A stretch of 64,000 bases of DNA from Oikopleura dioica. Its lineage: Eukaryota > Chordata > Appendicularia > Copelata > Oikopleuridae. Under the pieces are notes generated by a model. That model was not told the DNA's origin and made no database searches. It was given only the letters and a program-made list of their open reading frames with translations. This document shows positions 34,832 to 47,293 of this stretch, one piece after another. Location of the stretch: the NCBI GenBank assembly GCA_907165135.1, contig OU015567.1:8189001-8253000 (forward strand). The letters are read 5' to 3'. How positions within the stretch are numbered: position 1 is the first letter of the stretch; every line of letters starts with the position of its first letter. A program made the position numbers and the translations under genes.

Positions 34832-36680
34832 TCAATCGTATAGTTCTCCAAGTAAAACGGGTCCAGAAGCACTGAGAAAAATTAAGAACTAACAAGGCGA
34901 AAACAAAGCATACCCAGTAGTAGTAACAGACAGAATTCGGTGCCAACGTCTGTATCCAAGAATAGCAAACCCTAGTGCTTCTCTGAAATCACTAGAAACA
35001 GCAGCAGAAACTTTCAAATGAGGCAGTCGTTTTTCAAGTGTGTTCATGATCGTCGTATTCCGAGCTCCACCACCAAAAACTTTCAAAAAGCGAGCACTCC
35101 GCCCAATTTTTTCAACTTCTTTTATGATCGTCTCCGTTGTTAGGGCCGTAACTTAATTGCTGGTTAAAGTTAGGCATTATCTTGTGATTTAAATATATTT
35201 CTCGAAGATGAATTCACCTAGAACTGTCAGGCTGGAAGGATTAAAGAACAATAGTGAAGCAATTAACTACTTATAGACTCTAGTGCTCTTTTACAATTTA
35301 AACTTACTTGTTGCTATTTTCTCCGATTTATTGGCCTTTACGTCGTCCAATAATTGCTTTATCATCATTTTGTTGAAATACTCTCTGCCAGTCGATTTAG
35401 GATGAGGAAGTCGAAAGTATGGATCTATTTATGAATGCAATTAATACTTAGACTTCAAAACTATTTATATACCCTCGAGAAGGCGACTTAGATGAGAATC
35501 ATTAATTGTCCCTTCTTTTGCAAGTCTTCCATCCTCGTCAAAGTCCAACCCAAAAAAGTTCCTTCGCAGCAATATCTATCAAACAGTTTCCAGGGCCGAT
35601 GTCATAACCGATTGACCCAGACTCGTCGGAGAAAGATAAATTTGCTGAAGAGAAAGATTAAGAGCATATTTTATCAAATACCAGCTCAAAAATAAGATAA
35701 TCCGAAAATAAGCATCGCTCAAAAAATTGCTCAGTCGTACCTAGTCCTCCGATATTTAGCATAATTGTCCCCGGTTCTGAATATTCGATCGAGCTTTCCA
35801 CGGCTGGCATAAGAGGTGCCCCGTGTCCTCCTTTCAAAAATTTACATTTCATAATTTTTTTGCAATGTCACAGCATGAAATTTGCCTGGTGAACTTTCCT
35901 GCTAGTCTTTCTTTGGATAAAAAAGGTACTAAAGTAAATTCTGTCAAAATATGATATTTTCTAAATATCATTAAAAATAATTGATGCGGCATAAGATTTT
36001 TTATCCAAAAAATATCAGCTTGACGAAACTCACAGGCAACAGGAATTCCTAGTTCTGAGGCTAGTCTTCTTCCCCTTCCAATTTGCCAGGTTCGAGCCGG
36101 TTTCTTTGAAGTTCTCGGGCGATGGTAAATCGTTTGCCTTCAAGTTGGAAGAAATTAATTTTTGGGAGCCCTTTGATGAAGAAAGACTATCTTACTGACA
36201 ATCAAAAATTTTAACTAATGGCTCTATGATCAGAGTCTGATCATCAGACTGGCGATGAGACTCACCCATGAATAGCCACTAATTGAATCTCATACTGTGG
36301 CAAATACTCCCCGGCGATTTCAATCAGTAGATTTTCATATGCTTCTTCAGTGTTTGAAATAAACTCGCAAGACTTTCTTTCTCCAGCAATTAAGCTTTTG
36401 ATATCATCTTGAAGCACCTGAGGAAATTGATGAACCTTGGTCGTTTTAATTTCAAAATTGCTTAATTGAGTTAACAAGATAAAACGTCACAAATGGTTTG
36501 GAAAATCTTAGTAAACGTAAGTCCTGTCTGCGTTTTTGAAATCAACAATGACAACGTCTTTTCGAAGTTTTTTTTGTAAGATAAAGAATTGATTTCTGTT
36601 AAAGGAAATATTTTCGACTAGTTTAAAAACTTGACGACTCCGTCGACACTCGTCCCGGTCATAATGCCCATGACGATCAT
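34832..36680 (-). CDS. anmK: Anhydro-N-acetylmuramic acid kinase (AnmK)
   Basis: In bacteria AnmK cleaves and phosphorylates 1,6-anhydro-MurNAc to MurNAc-6-phosphate during cell-wall recycling. The full family order is seen across about eight exons. The start is IVMGIMTGTSVDGV (ATP-binding, family MSGTSLDG). Next come VAIHG joined to QTIYHRP, IGRGRRLASELGIPVA, FRQADI, GGHGAPLMP, LNIGGLG, YDIGPGNCLID with the catalytic-type Asp, HPKSTGREYF, FGGGARN, REALGFAILGYRRW and SGPVLLG. The last intron (GT-AG) matches phase and the stop is at 34832. One extra base in an A6 run (35552-35557) breaks the frame between CAAKELF-type and FGLDFDEDG coding. Short host-style introns show it is a resident gene, not contamination. 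It lies 119 bp downstream of a sulfotransferase gene on the same strand. Confidence 0.88.
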
Positions 36681-36798
36681 TTTTAATCCGAGATTTGAAA
36701 TTTCTCTTGAATAAAATTTAAAAAATCAAAGATTTATTTGAAGAATGATGCAGTGGATGGATAATACAGCTGTAGAACGATGTTTGATTTACAAATTT

Positions 36799-38895
36799 TC
36801 ACCACTTCCAATGGTCGTTATTTTGATGTGTGTATTTCTCGGTGAGTTCTTGGTTAAACGGCGCGTAGAACTTCCTCACGAGCTCCTTTGTCTTGTCATC
36901 TACTGTATGATTTTTTGAGCTAGAAGTAGGAGAACGTGTAATGATTTTTCTAAGCTCGACAGGGACACTTACCGGCCCTTATCGCCTGCCAAACAGAAGT
37001 CGCCCCGCTCGGACACCTCTCTCGGTGGACGCATGCAATAGAATCCCTTTTCTTCGTCAAAGTAAAAGTTCTCCTCGGTAATCAGTTCCTCCACGCCAGT
37101 GAATTTGGCCACTTTGCGCATCACTTTGCCTGGATTCTCGGTCAATTCCGACGCGTCTAAAAACAACATGTTCTCAAGTTTTAAATACCTGGCGTATTGC
37201 GCGATATGAAGAGGATACAGGCCTCCAGTAAGTAAAACATCGGGAATTCTTAGAGGATAAACTCGTTCTGAAAGAGGAGCATCCCAGCGAGAATAGTAAT
37301 CTTTCACGTGATGGCGGATTTCTTCTGAGCTTAATTCATCAGGCTTTGTTTTGGATTCGAATTAGAGGTTATCAAGGATATATCTATTTTATGTTATCTT
37401 GATATAACGATTCAAAAAAATATGTAACATTATTAAATTCGAATATTATTCAAGCTTAACTATAATTAAACAAATTAGAATCCCAAGCAATGAGCCCTTT
37501 AAAATCTTCCTCATTGCAATCTCGATGACTTCCGTAAAGTTCCCATGTCCCTGTAAGTAGTACCAGCCAGGCATTGACAGTTCTCCCTTCTCCTTCGTTT
37601 TCTAAATGAAACTTTTGATTGAGCGCTTAGTTGAAAATGTGAGAAAATCCCCCAATCTCGAGGGGGAAATTGGCGGCTGCACTCGAGACTGGAGTGAGTG
37701 ATTCTTCCAGCGAAGGCCTCTCTTTACCTGGACCACTCCAGCATGGAGAAAGTGGCTATACGCGCGATGCACGGGATCGCACATGATCGAGATGATTTTA
37801 ACGCTGTCGTTCATCTGCGCCATTCTTTCTGGAACAAAAGGCCGGTCGAAGTAGTCCGGGGTCTTTTCGTACGTAACTTCGTCGGAGTAAGAGTAGGGCA
37901 TCTGATTCAAATACCAATCGAATCCCATCTTCCAGTTTGTCGGCCGGTTGAAGAAATGCTTCTCGCCAGGCGTGTCTCTCAACTTTGGATGGTAGTTCAT
38001 AAAAATCTTGAGCGCGCTTGTGCCGCACTTCTTCGCCCCGACAATGATGACTTGAGGAAAGCGCTTCTTCGGGATCTCGGTTCCATGAGCGACTTGGCGT
38101 CGTCGATTGCCCCCGATTTTGTAGAATTCTGAGAGCTTCTTTTTCATTTCTTCGGGAATAGCAAGCCCGTTCATTTCCGGACTTGTCGTTACTGTCAGCG
38201 GCGAAGAATTGTTTGCAACAGGAGATGTGGTCGTCGTCTCTTGAGTTTCAGGAACGAATTCAAGCTTGTTTTGATGAGCGATAGAAAATTCTCCATTTTC
38301 GATTCTCCTTGTTAGCAATAATGGAACACTTGTTGTTTGTATCTTCTGCAAATTAGTGTTACTCACGTATCCATACTCGTAGTATCCAACAGATCTAAAC
38401 GGATTTATTATTTGCTCGCTCGAGCAAGAATTTTCTGTGAAGTAAGATGTTTACATGTGTTCAAGTTAAATCAAATCCGCGCAGCTGAGATCTGCCGGGA
38501 AGTCCTCCGGGGAGTAGCTTACATAATACTAAGTACCCACTTGTTGGCTTGAAACAACAAAAACAAATGATTCTCGATAGAAGCTAAAAACCGAACTTTA
38601 ATAAAAAAGGTTCTCTTGTGATAAAATTTTATCTTTTGAAATAATTACTCATAATTGTAGTCGTCTTTCAGGGTTCTTCTTTGAAGTCGGTGCAATCTCG
38701 ATTCTTTGAACACAAAACAGAGTACTCCTACTGATAGAGCAACCATTATTCTGATAATTTTGGAGACTCCTGAGATAACTCGAGATGATCGCCGTATCGC
38801 TCTCCTGAAAATTTATCTGTAAAAATTTTCAGATGGCAAGAATATTTACCTTTGCTCTTTATCATGATATCGAATCGCCACTAATTGGCTCTTCA
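36799..38895 (-). CDS. Heparan sulfate 3-O-sulfotransferase-like enzyme
   Basis: This is a Golgi type II membrane enzyme transferring sulfate from PAPS to heparan sulfate. An N-terminal basic segment and anchor (IIRIMVALSVGVLCFVF, about 38700) precede a Thr/Ser-rich stem. The sulfotransferase domain starts RFPQVIIVGAKKCGTSAL (5'-PSB loop). It continues GEKHFFNRP with the catalytic-type Glu, VTYEKTPDYF, CDPVHRAYSHFLHAG (3'-PB site), GFYCMRP, CLAGDKGR and FYAPFN, and ends DHWKW at 36799. Homology is to HS3ST; NDST C-terminal domains share the same loops. An in-phase exon starting with ATG at 38895 is used as the provisional start. Confidence 0.87.
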
Positions 38896-39217
38896 TCTCC
38901 ACTGAAGAGCTTTTTCTCTAGAAAATATATAAAAACTTCGTTGTTAAATTTCCGAAATTCCAGCTTGCGCAATAATTTGAAGCCTCTCAAGAATGCTCAG
39001 GCGGCGCGCGCTCCTGCTCATTAGCGCCTCTCGCAGTCGAATGTCGAACAAGCGTCGGACAAGTTCTTTATCACCTGTCTAATTATGGTCGAGATGGTCA
39101 TCGAAGACGTCGAAATGAAACAACGTGCATACTTTGCTCTTTAGAAAATGAGTTTTTATTAAAAGATTTTTATTGAGTAAATACAGGTATTTCGGAGACA
39201 GGAAAGATTTTGCAAAA
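38896..39217. other. Short spacer
   Basis: It may include a first non-coding or short coding exon of the sulfotransferase (minus-strand ATGAGCAGG at about 39020). Nothing else is seen. Confidence 0.35.
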
Positions 39218-40721
39218 TTAAAGTCCGTGAGCAGCGACGGTCTGGCGAACCCAACTATCAGTTGTGAAAGCCGAAGTATAAAGCCCGGGCCATCCTTCCC
39301 AGGCACAGCCTTGTCCTCTAGAAACGACACCCATGAGTGTTGCTTTTCCGTCGACTGGGCAGACGAGGGGTCCGCCAGAATCACCCTGGCAAGCGTCAGA
39401 GCCAGGATCGGTCTTTCCATCGCCATCAATGTCAGGTTTGGATGCGCAGATATCATCTGCTTGAAGAGAAGAGAAGTAAGAATTCGCAACGCAGTATTCT
39501 GCGCTGAGAATATTCACTCCAACTGATAGCAATGTCGCACTTGAGGAACCCCCTGAGCTGGTCGTACCCCAGCCTGCGACCCAACAGCCAGCACCATGTT
39601 CCTTATCAGCTTTTGGAAGACAAGCAGGTCGAACTTGATTGTCTGGATCAGAAGCGATGATATCATTATTGAACTTGATGAGGCAAACATCGTTGTTTTG
39701 TGAGTTTCCATCGGCGACACGGGAGCCGTACTCAGGATGATTAAACCAGGCGGTGGCTTGGAGCTCATACTCGTTGCTATCCCATGCAGATCGATGCAGA
39801 TCTCCGAATCGGGCGTAAATCGTCTGTATACCTTCGCAACAATGAGCAGCGCTCATTACCCATCTGTTGGCAATCACGCTACCGCCGCAAGAATACCACC
39901 AAGCATCATTTTCTTCGTCTTGCAGACTCAAGTGGGCGATCCAAGGCCAAGCGTTGTCGCCGGCTTCTACTCCCCGACGATTTTTCTTCGCTAGACAGAC
40001 TTGTAAGTTCGGGGAAATTCTGTGCCTCAGAGCAAGTTTGAAGACCAGGAGTGATTGAATTGCTCAGTGGGGCGAATTCAGTCGGTGGCACCGTTGGAGG
40101 CTCAGTTGGTGCCTCAGTGCCTTGTCCTCTGCAAGATCTCTTCCAGAAATTCCTATTCCACGATGGCTTTTTGAAATTTCCGCGAACACAGAGAACTGCT
40201 CCTTTAATCTCTCCATCCTCGCAGACGACGTTAAACATCGCCCGTCTGGGGTTGACGATATTCTTCAATACGAGGCCTCCATCCTCAATAGTGATTGTGT
40301 CTGCTTTGACTTCACACATATGTGGTGGCCTAGGAGCGCAGGAGAGGGAAGTTCCCGCTGGTAAGTTCCTAGAAATTGAATAAATGGATCTATAAACAAT
40401 GATTTTGTCTTACTTTTTAACAATCTTCGGTGATTTTTGGCATCTTGCGACGAATTTCGGAGCAATTCTACCTGGCTTAGTTTTCCAAGTCTTTATAAAT
40501 CCGTCATTGCACCTTGGGAAGCACCAGATATTTGCAACTTGCTGTCCAAGCTTTGGACAGTTCCAGTATCCATTGTCGATAGGAAACTCGTTCTTTGTGT
40601 CTTCTACTTTTGATTCACAGGTTTCTGCTCTCTGTGCTCTTACTGCAGGAACGAAGGCTTCATATCTCTTCTCGTAATGTGCGGCGACCTGAGTGGCGAG
40701 GAAAAATTGCGACAACTTCAT
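39218..40721 (-). CDS. Secreted trypsin-like serine protease with N-terminal sushi-like Cys-rich domains
   Basis: The signal peptide starts MKLSQFFLATQVAA at 40721. Two Cys-rich segments of CCP/sushi type follow (exon ending VKK at about 40411, then a GT-AG intron in phase and the exon with LSCAPRPPHMC). A Pro/Thr linker leads to the S1 protease domain. Catalytic residues are H in MSAAHCCE, D in NNDVCLIKF and S in CQGDSGGPL. Asp six residues before this Ser predicts trypsin-like cleavage after Lys/Arg. At the activation site the frame changes. Adding one base to the T5 run (39981-39985) and one to the C4 run (39972-39975) would give the standard IVGG start, so two homopolymer indels are likely. 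The stop is at 39218. Confidence 0.86.
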
Positions 40722-41083
40722 TTTTCTCTATACTATTGAAAATTGAATTTCTTATAGAGCGAATGAAAGTGATGGTCTGACACGAACGAAAGCTAGATTA
40801 TATGGACCCATTTCTTGTTTTCAGTACTACCAAGACGAGGAAACCAAAATTGTTTATATTGCGAACATCATGCTCCAGGCGCTTGAATTTGAGCACTTGG
40901 TAATTATTAGACACGATTGAATATAAATACACTACTTTGAATCATAGACTAAAAATTCGAAGTAATCAAAATAATTGTTGACAATTGCATTAGTTTGTTG
41001 TAGAAATTGAAGTCATTTTGAATGGAATGAATATTCAGACTTGAGTTCAGCCGGAGTAAACTGTTCGTAAAACTGCCATCTAT
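40722..41083. other. Spacer upstream of protease
   Basis: AT-rich. No gene or motif is supported. Confidence 0.35.
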
Positions 41084-41513
41084 TTAACCCTATGCGTGAC
41101 GATCAGAACTACCCCTATGCGTGACGCGGATGCATTCAGTGCATCCGACCCATCTAGAACAATTTTTTGCTCATTTTTGCCAATTTTAGAAGAAAAACAG
41201 CATGAATTCGCTGTTGTCAGTGTCTCAGAGACCGAAATACCCCCTTCTTCGGCGGCGAAACGGGCTCGAAGTTACGTAACATGCATCAAAATTGCTGTTC
41301 TCGAGACGAAAAATAGTAAAATTAGGACATTTTTTACGTTTTTAGGTTATTATAAAATCTGTTTTCAAAATGTTACGAAGCAGATTGGATGTGCTCTTGG
41401 ACGTAGATTCTTATTCTTTTTAAATTTTTGAATTCGGGCGAAATTTGAGAGAGAAATGGAAAGAAAACCATGAGCGGATGCACTGAGTGCATCCGCGTCA
41501 CGCATAGGGTTAA
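41084..41513. mobile_element. piggyBac-type MITE with TTAA duplication
   Basis: TTAA lies at 41084-41087 and 41510-41513. The 422-bp element between begins CCCTATGCGTGAC and ends GTCACGCATAGGG. Subterminally both sides carry a palindromic box, cggatgca-y-tcagtgcatccg (left 41117-41150, right 41473-41495). The left end repeats the CCTATGCGTGACG unit twice. TTAA plus CCCT ends is diagnostic of piggyBac-like elements. A 111-codon frame inside (41096-41431) has no transposase motif, so the element is non-autonomous. Confidence 0.9.
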
Positions 41514-41722
41514 GTATGAATAAGATCACTCAATTTATATTCTAAGCTGGAATAAACTTCAACTGTATTGTAGAGAAAAATGAATATTCAGAACCAAAGT
41601 TAGCTATAATAAACAAATTGCTTGCATACAGCGCATCCCAATAAAATATGGATAATATCATCTAATATATATAAGGAGCTGAGTTTTGAGAAAAGTTTAT
41701 CAAACGTTACCAAGAGAGAAAA

Positions 41723-42010
41723 ATGAAAGTACTTCTTATTCAGTTTTATCTTTCGATTGCTGGTCCATTGAAAAATATGACGGCATGATAATTCCAATCA
41801 GTTTGCAGGCTGATTTTAACGTTGACAGATCTGCTGACTCGAAACATGGAACACATGGGCAAATTGTCCTTGACAGAGACAGGTTCTAATAAGTTCAATT
41901 GTTCAGATTTAAATTTATTGAAAGACAAAAACTACACTTCGATCGAATCAATCAGTACGGACTTCTCGATGGATTTTTCTGACTCCCTTTTCCCACTACT
42001 ACTAGAATAA
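41723..42010 (+). CDS. Possible small secreted protein
   Basis: A TATATATAA site at about 41665-41673 lies 50 bp before an ATG with a hydrophobic start (MKVLLIQFYLSIAG). Downstream coding in more than one frame is open. One model gives HGTHGQIVLDRD joined by a very short intron to QKLHFDRINQYGLLDGFF, faintly like an EF-hand helix-loop. Another gives the frame ending LLLE at 42010. I cannot decide between them. Confidence 0.3.
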
Positions 42011-42179
42011 ACACTCATTTTCCATGAATTTAACTCGATGCAACGTCGTTATGGGGCGTATCAGGAACACATGTTAGAACGCATCATCTTGTAAGACTTT
42101 TTGATTATGAGAATTCCAGCAGCTGAGGAATCTGCATTTGTGCACGTTCAAACACGAGACTAGTAAACGGCCAAAAATT

Positions 42180-43351
42180 ATGAAATTCTTGCCTTTTCAT
42201 GTTGCAATTGCTCAGGCAGCTTACGTAAATGAATGGATACAGAATTCGCTGTAGAGACGCTTTTTTATATCAAGCTTGAAATCGTTCTAGTCATTACTTA
42301 TCCATGAAACGCAGCAAACTCATAATTACCCGGATTTCTTTGATCCCTCAATTCTACCAGAGGGATTTAGCGATGATGTGGCGCTGGCTAAGTGGCTTGA
42401 AGGGATGAAATTTCAACGTGAAATGATGGAATTAGAAAAAGCAAAACACGTACCAAAAGGTAAGCAAATCGACTGGCGATGTGAGGAGATTTCGTTTTCG
42501 ATGGATGGGAGAGATCGATGTCAGGTAAGTGGCATTATTAATTCGATTGAGAGGGAGACATAGTAATTCAAGTTTGATGCGGAAACAACCCTCTGCAATT
42601 GCGCGGAGCTGCGAGCAAACAAAAGACTCGTCCGGTACTCACTTCCTTCTCACTCAGATCTCGACGATGGAGATGGCATTCCCGTAGTCATGATTTACCA
42701 CGGCTGGACAGTTAGCTCGATCACTTCTTTTCGAACAGAAGATGACTACTATTGTCAGAATAATAAAGTAAGGGTCACACAGGCTCTTCTTAATGCGGGT
42801 TATGCTGTTTTTGCCCCGTCAGCATCAGCTCTTGGAGATAATCAAGACGGTGGCGAATGGGCTTACTGGCTCACTAATATTCCTGGCTACAACAATCTCG
42901 ACAACTGGACAAAAGTTCCGATCACGAAATGCTCATCGACCTCTGGTCCCAGCTTTCTCGCGGCCTCCACGGATATAAATTCAACCTGAACAAAATCCAC
43001 GCAGCTGGACTCAGCTCTGGAGGTTTCATGACCAGCAGAATGGGCTTTTCCTATCCTGGCATGTTCAGCTCCCTCTCCATCAATGCTGGCTCTTACTACA
43101 ACTGCGATGGCATTTGCGACAAGTACTTGGATGAATTCGAAAAGAGATTAATTGATCTGCATCCTCCCACTCAAATCTTACAGGGAAGCACAGATCCTGT
43201 CGTAATTCCAAGCGCAAACGTTGACTACGATCGCGAGCTCAACAGAAGAGATTGGATCCCAAATCGAAGGATTCTGCGGGATCGAGTTGGACATAGATGG
43301 CTTGACGAGTCTCCGGAGCTCATCCTCGATTGGATAAATACCCACAACTAA
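42180..43351 (+). CDS. Secreted PHB-depolymerase-like alpha/beta hydrolase
   Basis: The start at 42180 (MKFLPFHVAIAQAAYV) looks like a signal peptide. An exon ending RDRCQ at 42523 joins FDAETTLCNC by a 47-bp GT-AG intron. The hydrolase part has VVMIYHGW (oxyanion region), then GEWAYW, the nucleophile elbow GLSSGG, and a C-terminal VGHRW carrying the candidate catalytic His. This matches the LpqC/PHB-depolymerase esterase family. The frame breaks at the A4 run 42911-42914; one more A would restore DNWTKSSDHEML, so a homopolymer indel is likely. The junction after the signal-peptide exon is not resolved. Substrate unknown. Confidence 0.7.
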
Positions 43352-43691
43352 TACACCAGCTGATTTGAATAAATTACCTTCAAATATAATTCTAAATAAC
43401 CCTTGTTGGAACTTCTGTGAAGATTTTCTACTACGTCAAATTTAATATGCCCAATTTAACGAAGAGTCCTTCTGGAAGTGCAATTAAGCCGCTTAACGAA
43501 TGGGAAAAGGGACGAAATTCCCTAAAGAAACGATTCTTTGAGTTTCATCCCCTTTGAGGATATATGATGTAATAATTTATTGCATCAAAAGATAATTGTC
43601 AGATAAAAGATCTAATTGAACGAATAAATAAGTAAATGTTGCACTAATGTCGAACTTGAACTGACAGAAACTTGACCTCTGAAGCGATTTC
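43352..43691. other. Convergent 3' spacer
   Basis: 3' flanks of the hydrolase and AK3 genes. AATAAA-like words are present; no gene is seen. Confidence 0.4.
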
Positions 43692-44499
<808 letters not shown>

Positions 44500-44609
44500 T
44501 TAGAAACAATGGATCAGCTTTTGGTGTTTTTGTGTATAAAAATATATTCTGTAAGTATACAAAAGTAAGAGTAAATAATAATGAGCAATTAGCAGGATGA
44601 AAGTGTTTC

Positions 44610-45840
44610 TTAATCTCTGTTTTTGGCTTTTTCCTTTTCGCGCTGTTCGGCTTCTTGGCGGCGGATTTCGTTGGTGATTTGGGTGAGATCTTGAATGAAT
44701 GTTTGAATTCGCTCCAGCTGGACGACGGTGTTGTCCGTTGGGTTCACCGAGCCGCGAGAATGTTTACATACAAGCTGAACGAGAATACATTTAAATTAGG
44801 TCTTACAAGCATAATTCAATATGGGAAGAGAAGATAACTGACCTGGTAAAGGTTGTGAGTTGCGATTTTGATGCGACCAAGAAGAAGCGTTTTCTTTGCC
44901 GCAGTGTTCTGGATATGCGTCCACTTTGACTCCCATTTCACCGCGTTCGACTGTGCCTTGTCCAGTTTTGTCTGTAATTGAGCCAGCTGATTGTTATAAT
45001 GTAGAATTTGGTTGTTCTTCTCTTCTGTGAATCGTAGTAGACGCGTTCTTTCTTGCTCTGAGTTATCCTAAAATAGTATTTTAATTATAAACGAGCTTGA
45101 ATAGTTTTTCTACCTGATTTTTTGCTCGCGATCCAAGAGATCCAAATGAGTGGCAACAAGGGTGTTGTATCGATCAATGATCTCGCGTACTTCTGAGAAC
45201 TCCTCCGACGAGTCCAGTACTTTTTGCATAAATTTCGCGAACACCTCGTGCTTTTCTAGCTTTTTGTTGAGCAAGGCACGGCGAGAAATGAGCTCTTCTT
45301 GTTGCTTCTCAAGTTTGACGATTTCCTTGTCTAAATAAGCAAGTTTTAGAAAAGAATTAATTGAAGAACCACCTTTTATTCTGCACATTTCTCGCTCCTC
45401 TGCGGTCTTTTTAATCGCTCTTGCTCGTTTGGCATCATTTTCTTTCAAAAACTTGTCGAATTTTAAAAGGCTCTCTTTTAGCTGCTTTTCTTTTCGCTCT
45501 AGTTCTTCAGTCCTCTGCTGCAGGCTTTCCTGCAATTCCAAAATTGATAACGGATCGTCATTTATAAAATAATTACCATGCGCATCTGGAATTCTTCTTT
45601 CTGCGCGACGAGTGCATGTTCTACTTCTGCCATTTCTCGTCGCTCCTCAAGAAGACGAGTGGCTGAGGTAATATCGGCGTCATCGTTGTGCGGGGCTCTG
45701 ACTATCAGTTTTTCCTAGAATTAACCGGTTGAAATCAAGGAAGAGAACGGAAGTTTCAGGCTTTGGTGAGGAAAATAGACATTACTTACATCGAAATTCT
45801 TGAAGTAATCCTTTAAATTCACCGTCCCCGATCCGCTCAT
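44610..45840 (-). CDS. CCDC42: CCDC42/CFAP73-family coiled-coil protein
   Basis: Members act in sperm flagella and cilia, at basal bodies and axonemal inner-arm regulators. The frame from MSGSGTVNLKDYFKNFDEKL (45840) through several short introns to the stop at 44610 is almost entirely coiled coil. Diagnostic family text is near the end: NNQLAQLQTKLDKAQSN, WESKWTHIQNTAAKKTLLLG and IKIATHNLYQLVCKH, which match CCDC42 closely in order. KFDKFLKENDAKRARAIKK also fits. The ATG follows ttccactttag plus five bases. It lies 153 bp after the CEP63-like gene and 117 bp before AK3. Confidence 0.87.
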
Positions 45841-45992
45841 TTTCTTCTAAAGTGGAAAAAAATGAAACGCGCACTCGTCGTGAAGAAGGTGTCTTGCAAA
45901 CTGGGAATGTGCAAAAGTTTGGAGCAGAGCAAGGTGTAAACAGGATGCGATTCTAGAGAAAAGGGTTCACTTAGGTGTTTTTTGGTGGTATT

Positions 45993-47293
45993 TCAGTTGA
46001 GCGCGTTGATGAAATCGGTGAACTCGCTGATGTGGCCGTCGATTTTCGCGTTGAAGATCTTGTCGAATTCGTCGTCCTCGCTTTTGAAGGAATTTAAATT
46101 TGCCGATTCTTGGGACTTCTAAGTTTTACCTTTGGTACTTTTGAGTGATTTGATTTAGTCGCGATTCAGCGCGCGGGGAGAACGCCTGAAAACACTCTTA
46201 TCTGAATGAAATAATGCTTTCGAACTCACTGGAAGGTCATGATTCTCTTCGTTGTCATCAATATCAAAAACAGGGATTGGAACGACATATACTGAGTTGT
46301 TTGAAGTTGTACTGCGCGGTGTTCCCGCTTCAGATGTTGCAGGTGTGACAGATGATTCTCGGGGTAATGGTAAGTTCAGCTAATATTTATGACATGAATG
46401 CATAAAATAAACTCAATATCAAAGTAAATAAATACATAAAAATAATCAATTGTTAATAAGGGGACCAATTGTTCCAGTGGTACAATAAAATTGAAACTAT
46501 TCCAAAAGAATATTTTAAGATGGTTCATCTTTTCGATCAAAAGTAATCACCTTGTGATTAAACTTAAAACTTGTTTTTTATACGTGCTATCCCTTGAAGA
46601 TCATCACCTTAGGTACAGCAGGCGTAATAGTTGAAATTGGAATATCTTCCCTCGGTGGCGTATTCTCCTTTTCAATATCTTTCAGCGCTTTCTTTAGGTT
46701 TTCGTATTTTGCTCGTAGTTTTTTCATATTTTCGTTAACAGTATCACGCTCGATGGACATCTCTTTATTCTTGATGGAATCTGCTTCGAGGATGATGTTT
46801 TTCGTTCGCTCGTCGTTGAACTTTTCTTCGCTCTTTTTCAACTGCTCCTTGAGCCGGAGTTTATCGTCCTTAAGTACTGCTATCTCTTCGAGCAACCGGT
46901 CGTTTTTCCCTTGAAGATCGGTGATCTCTTTATTCTTCGCGTGCACTATTCGTCTGTATTTATCCGGGCGCGAGTTGTGGTGCTTTTCGAGCTTTAAATA
47001 CGCATCTTTCAATGCTCCCATGTCAACTCGAAGCTGCTTGATGCGATTTTCATACTCAAGTTGTTGATTTTGAATTTTCAGCTTTGCAGCTTTTTCCTAA
47101 AAATTCAAGATAAATTGAAGGAAGAACAAGCGCTTACATTCTGAACAGCTTTATTGTACTGCGCTTCCCATTCGCTTCGTTTTGCTTCTACCATCATATC
47201 GACCTGGTGAAGCACCTCGGCGATCTCTGGTCCACATGATTCGATAAGCTCCGACGCGCCGAGCTGATTCCAAAGTCCATCAGACGTCGTCAT
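45993..47293 (-). CDS. CEP63: CEP63/DEUP1-like centriole duplication protein
   Basis: CEP63 and DEUP1 recruit CEP152 around parent centrioles or deuterosomes. The start at 47293 follows agttgttcaga. The N-terminal block SCGPEIAEVLHQVDMMVEAK followed by RSEWEAQY matches the conserved CEP63 segment (SCEAELQELMKQIDIMV..KKSEWE). A coiled coil follows through about residue 190. A GT-AG intron after TPAVPK (about 46387-46607) would skip an in-frame stop at 46587 and add Ser/Thr-rich and C-terminal exons ending DFINALN at 45993. A shorter product ending at 46587 is the alternative. Confidence 0.75.
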
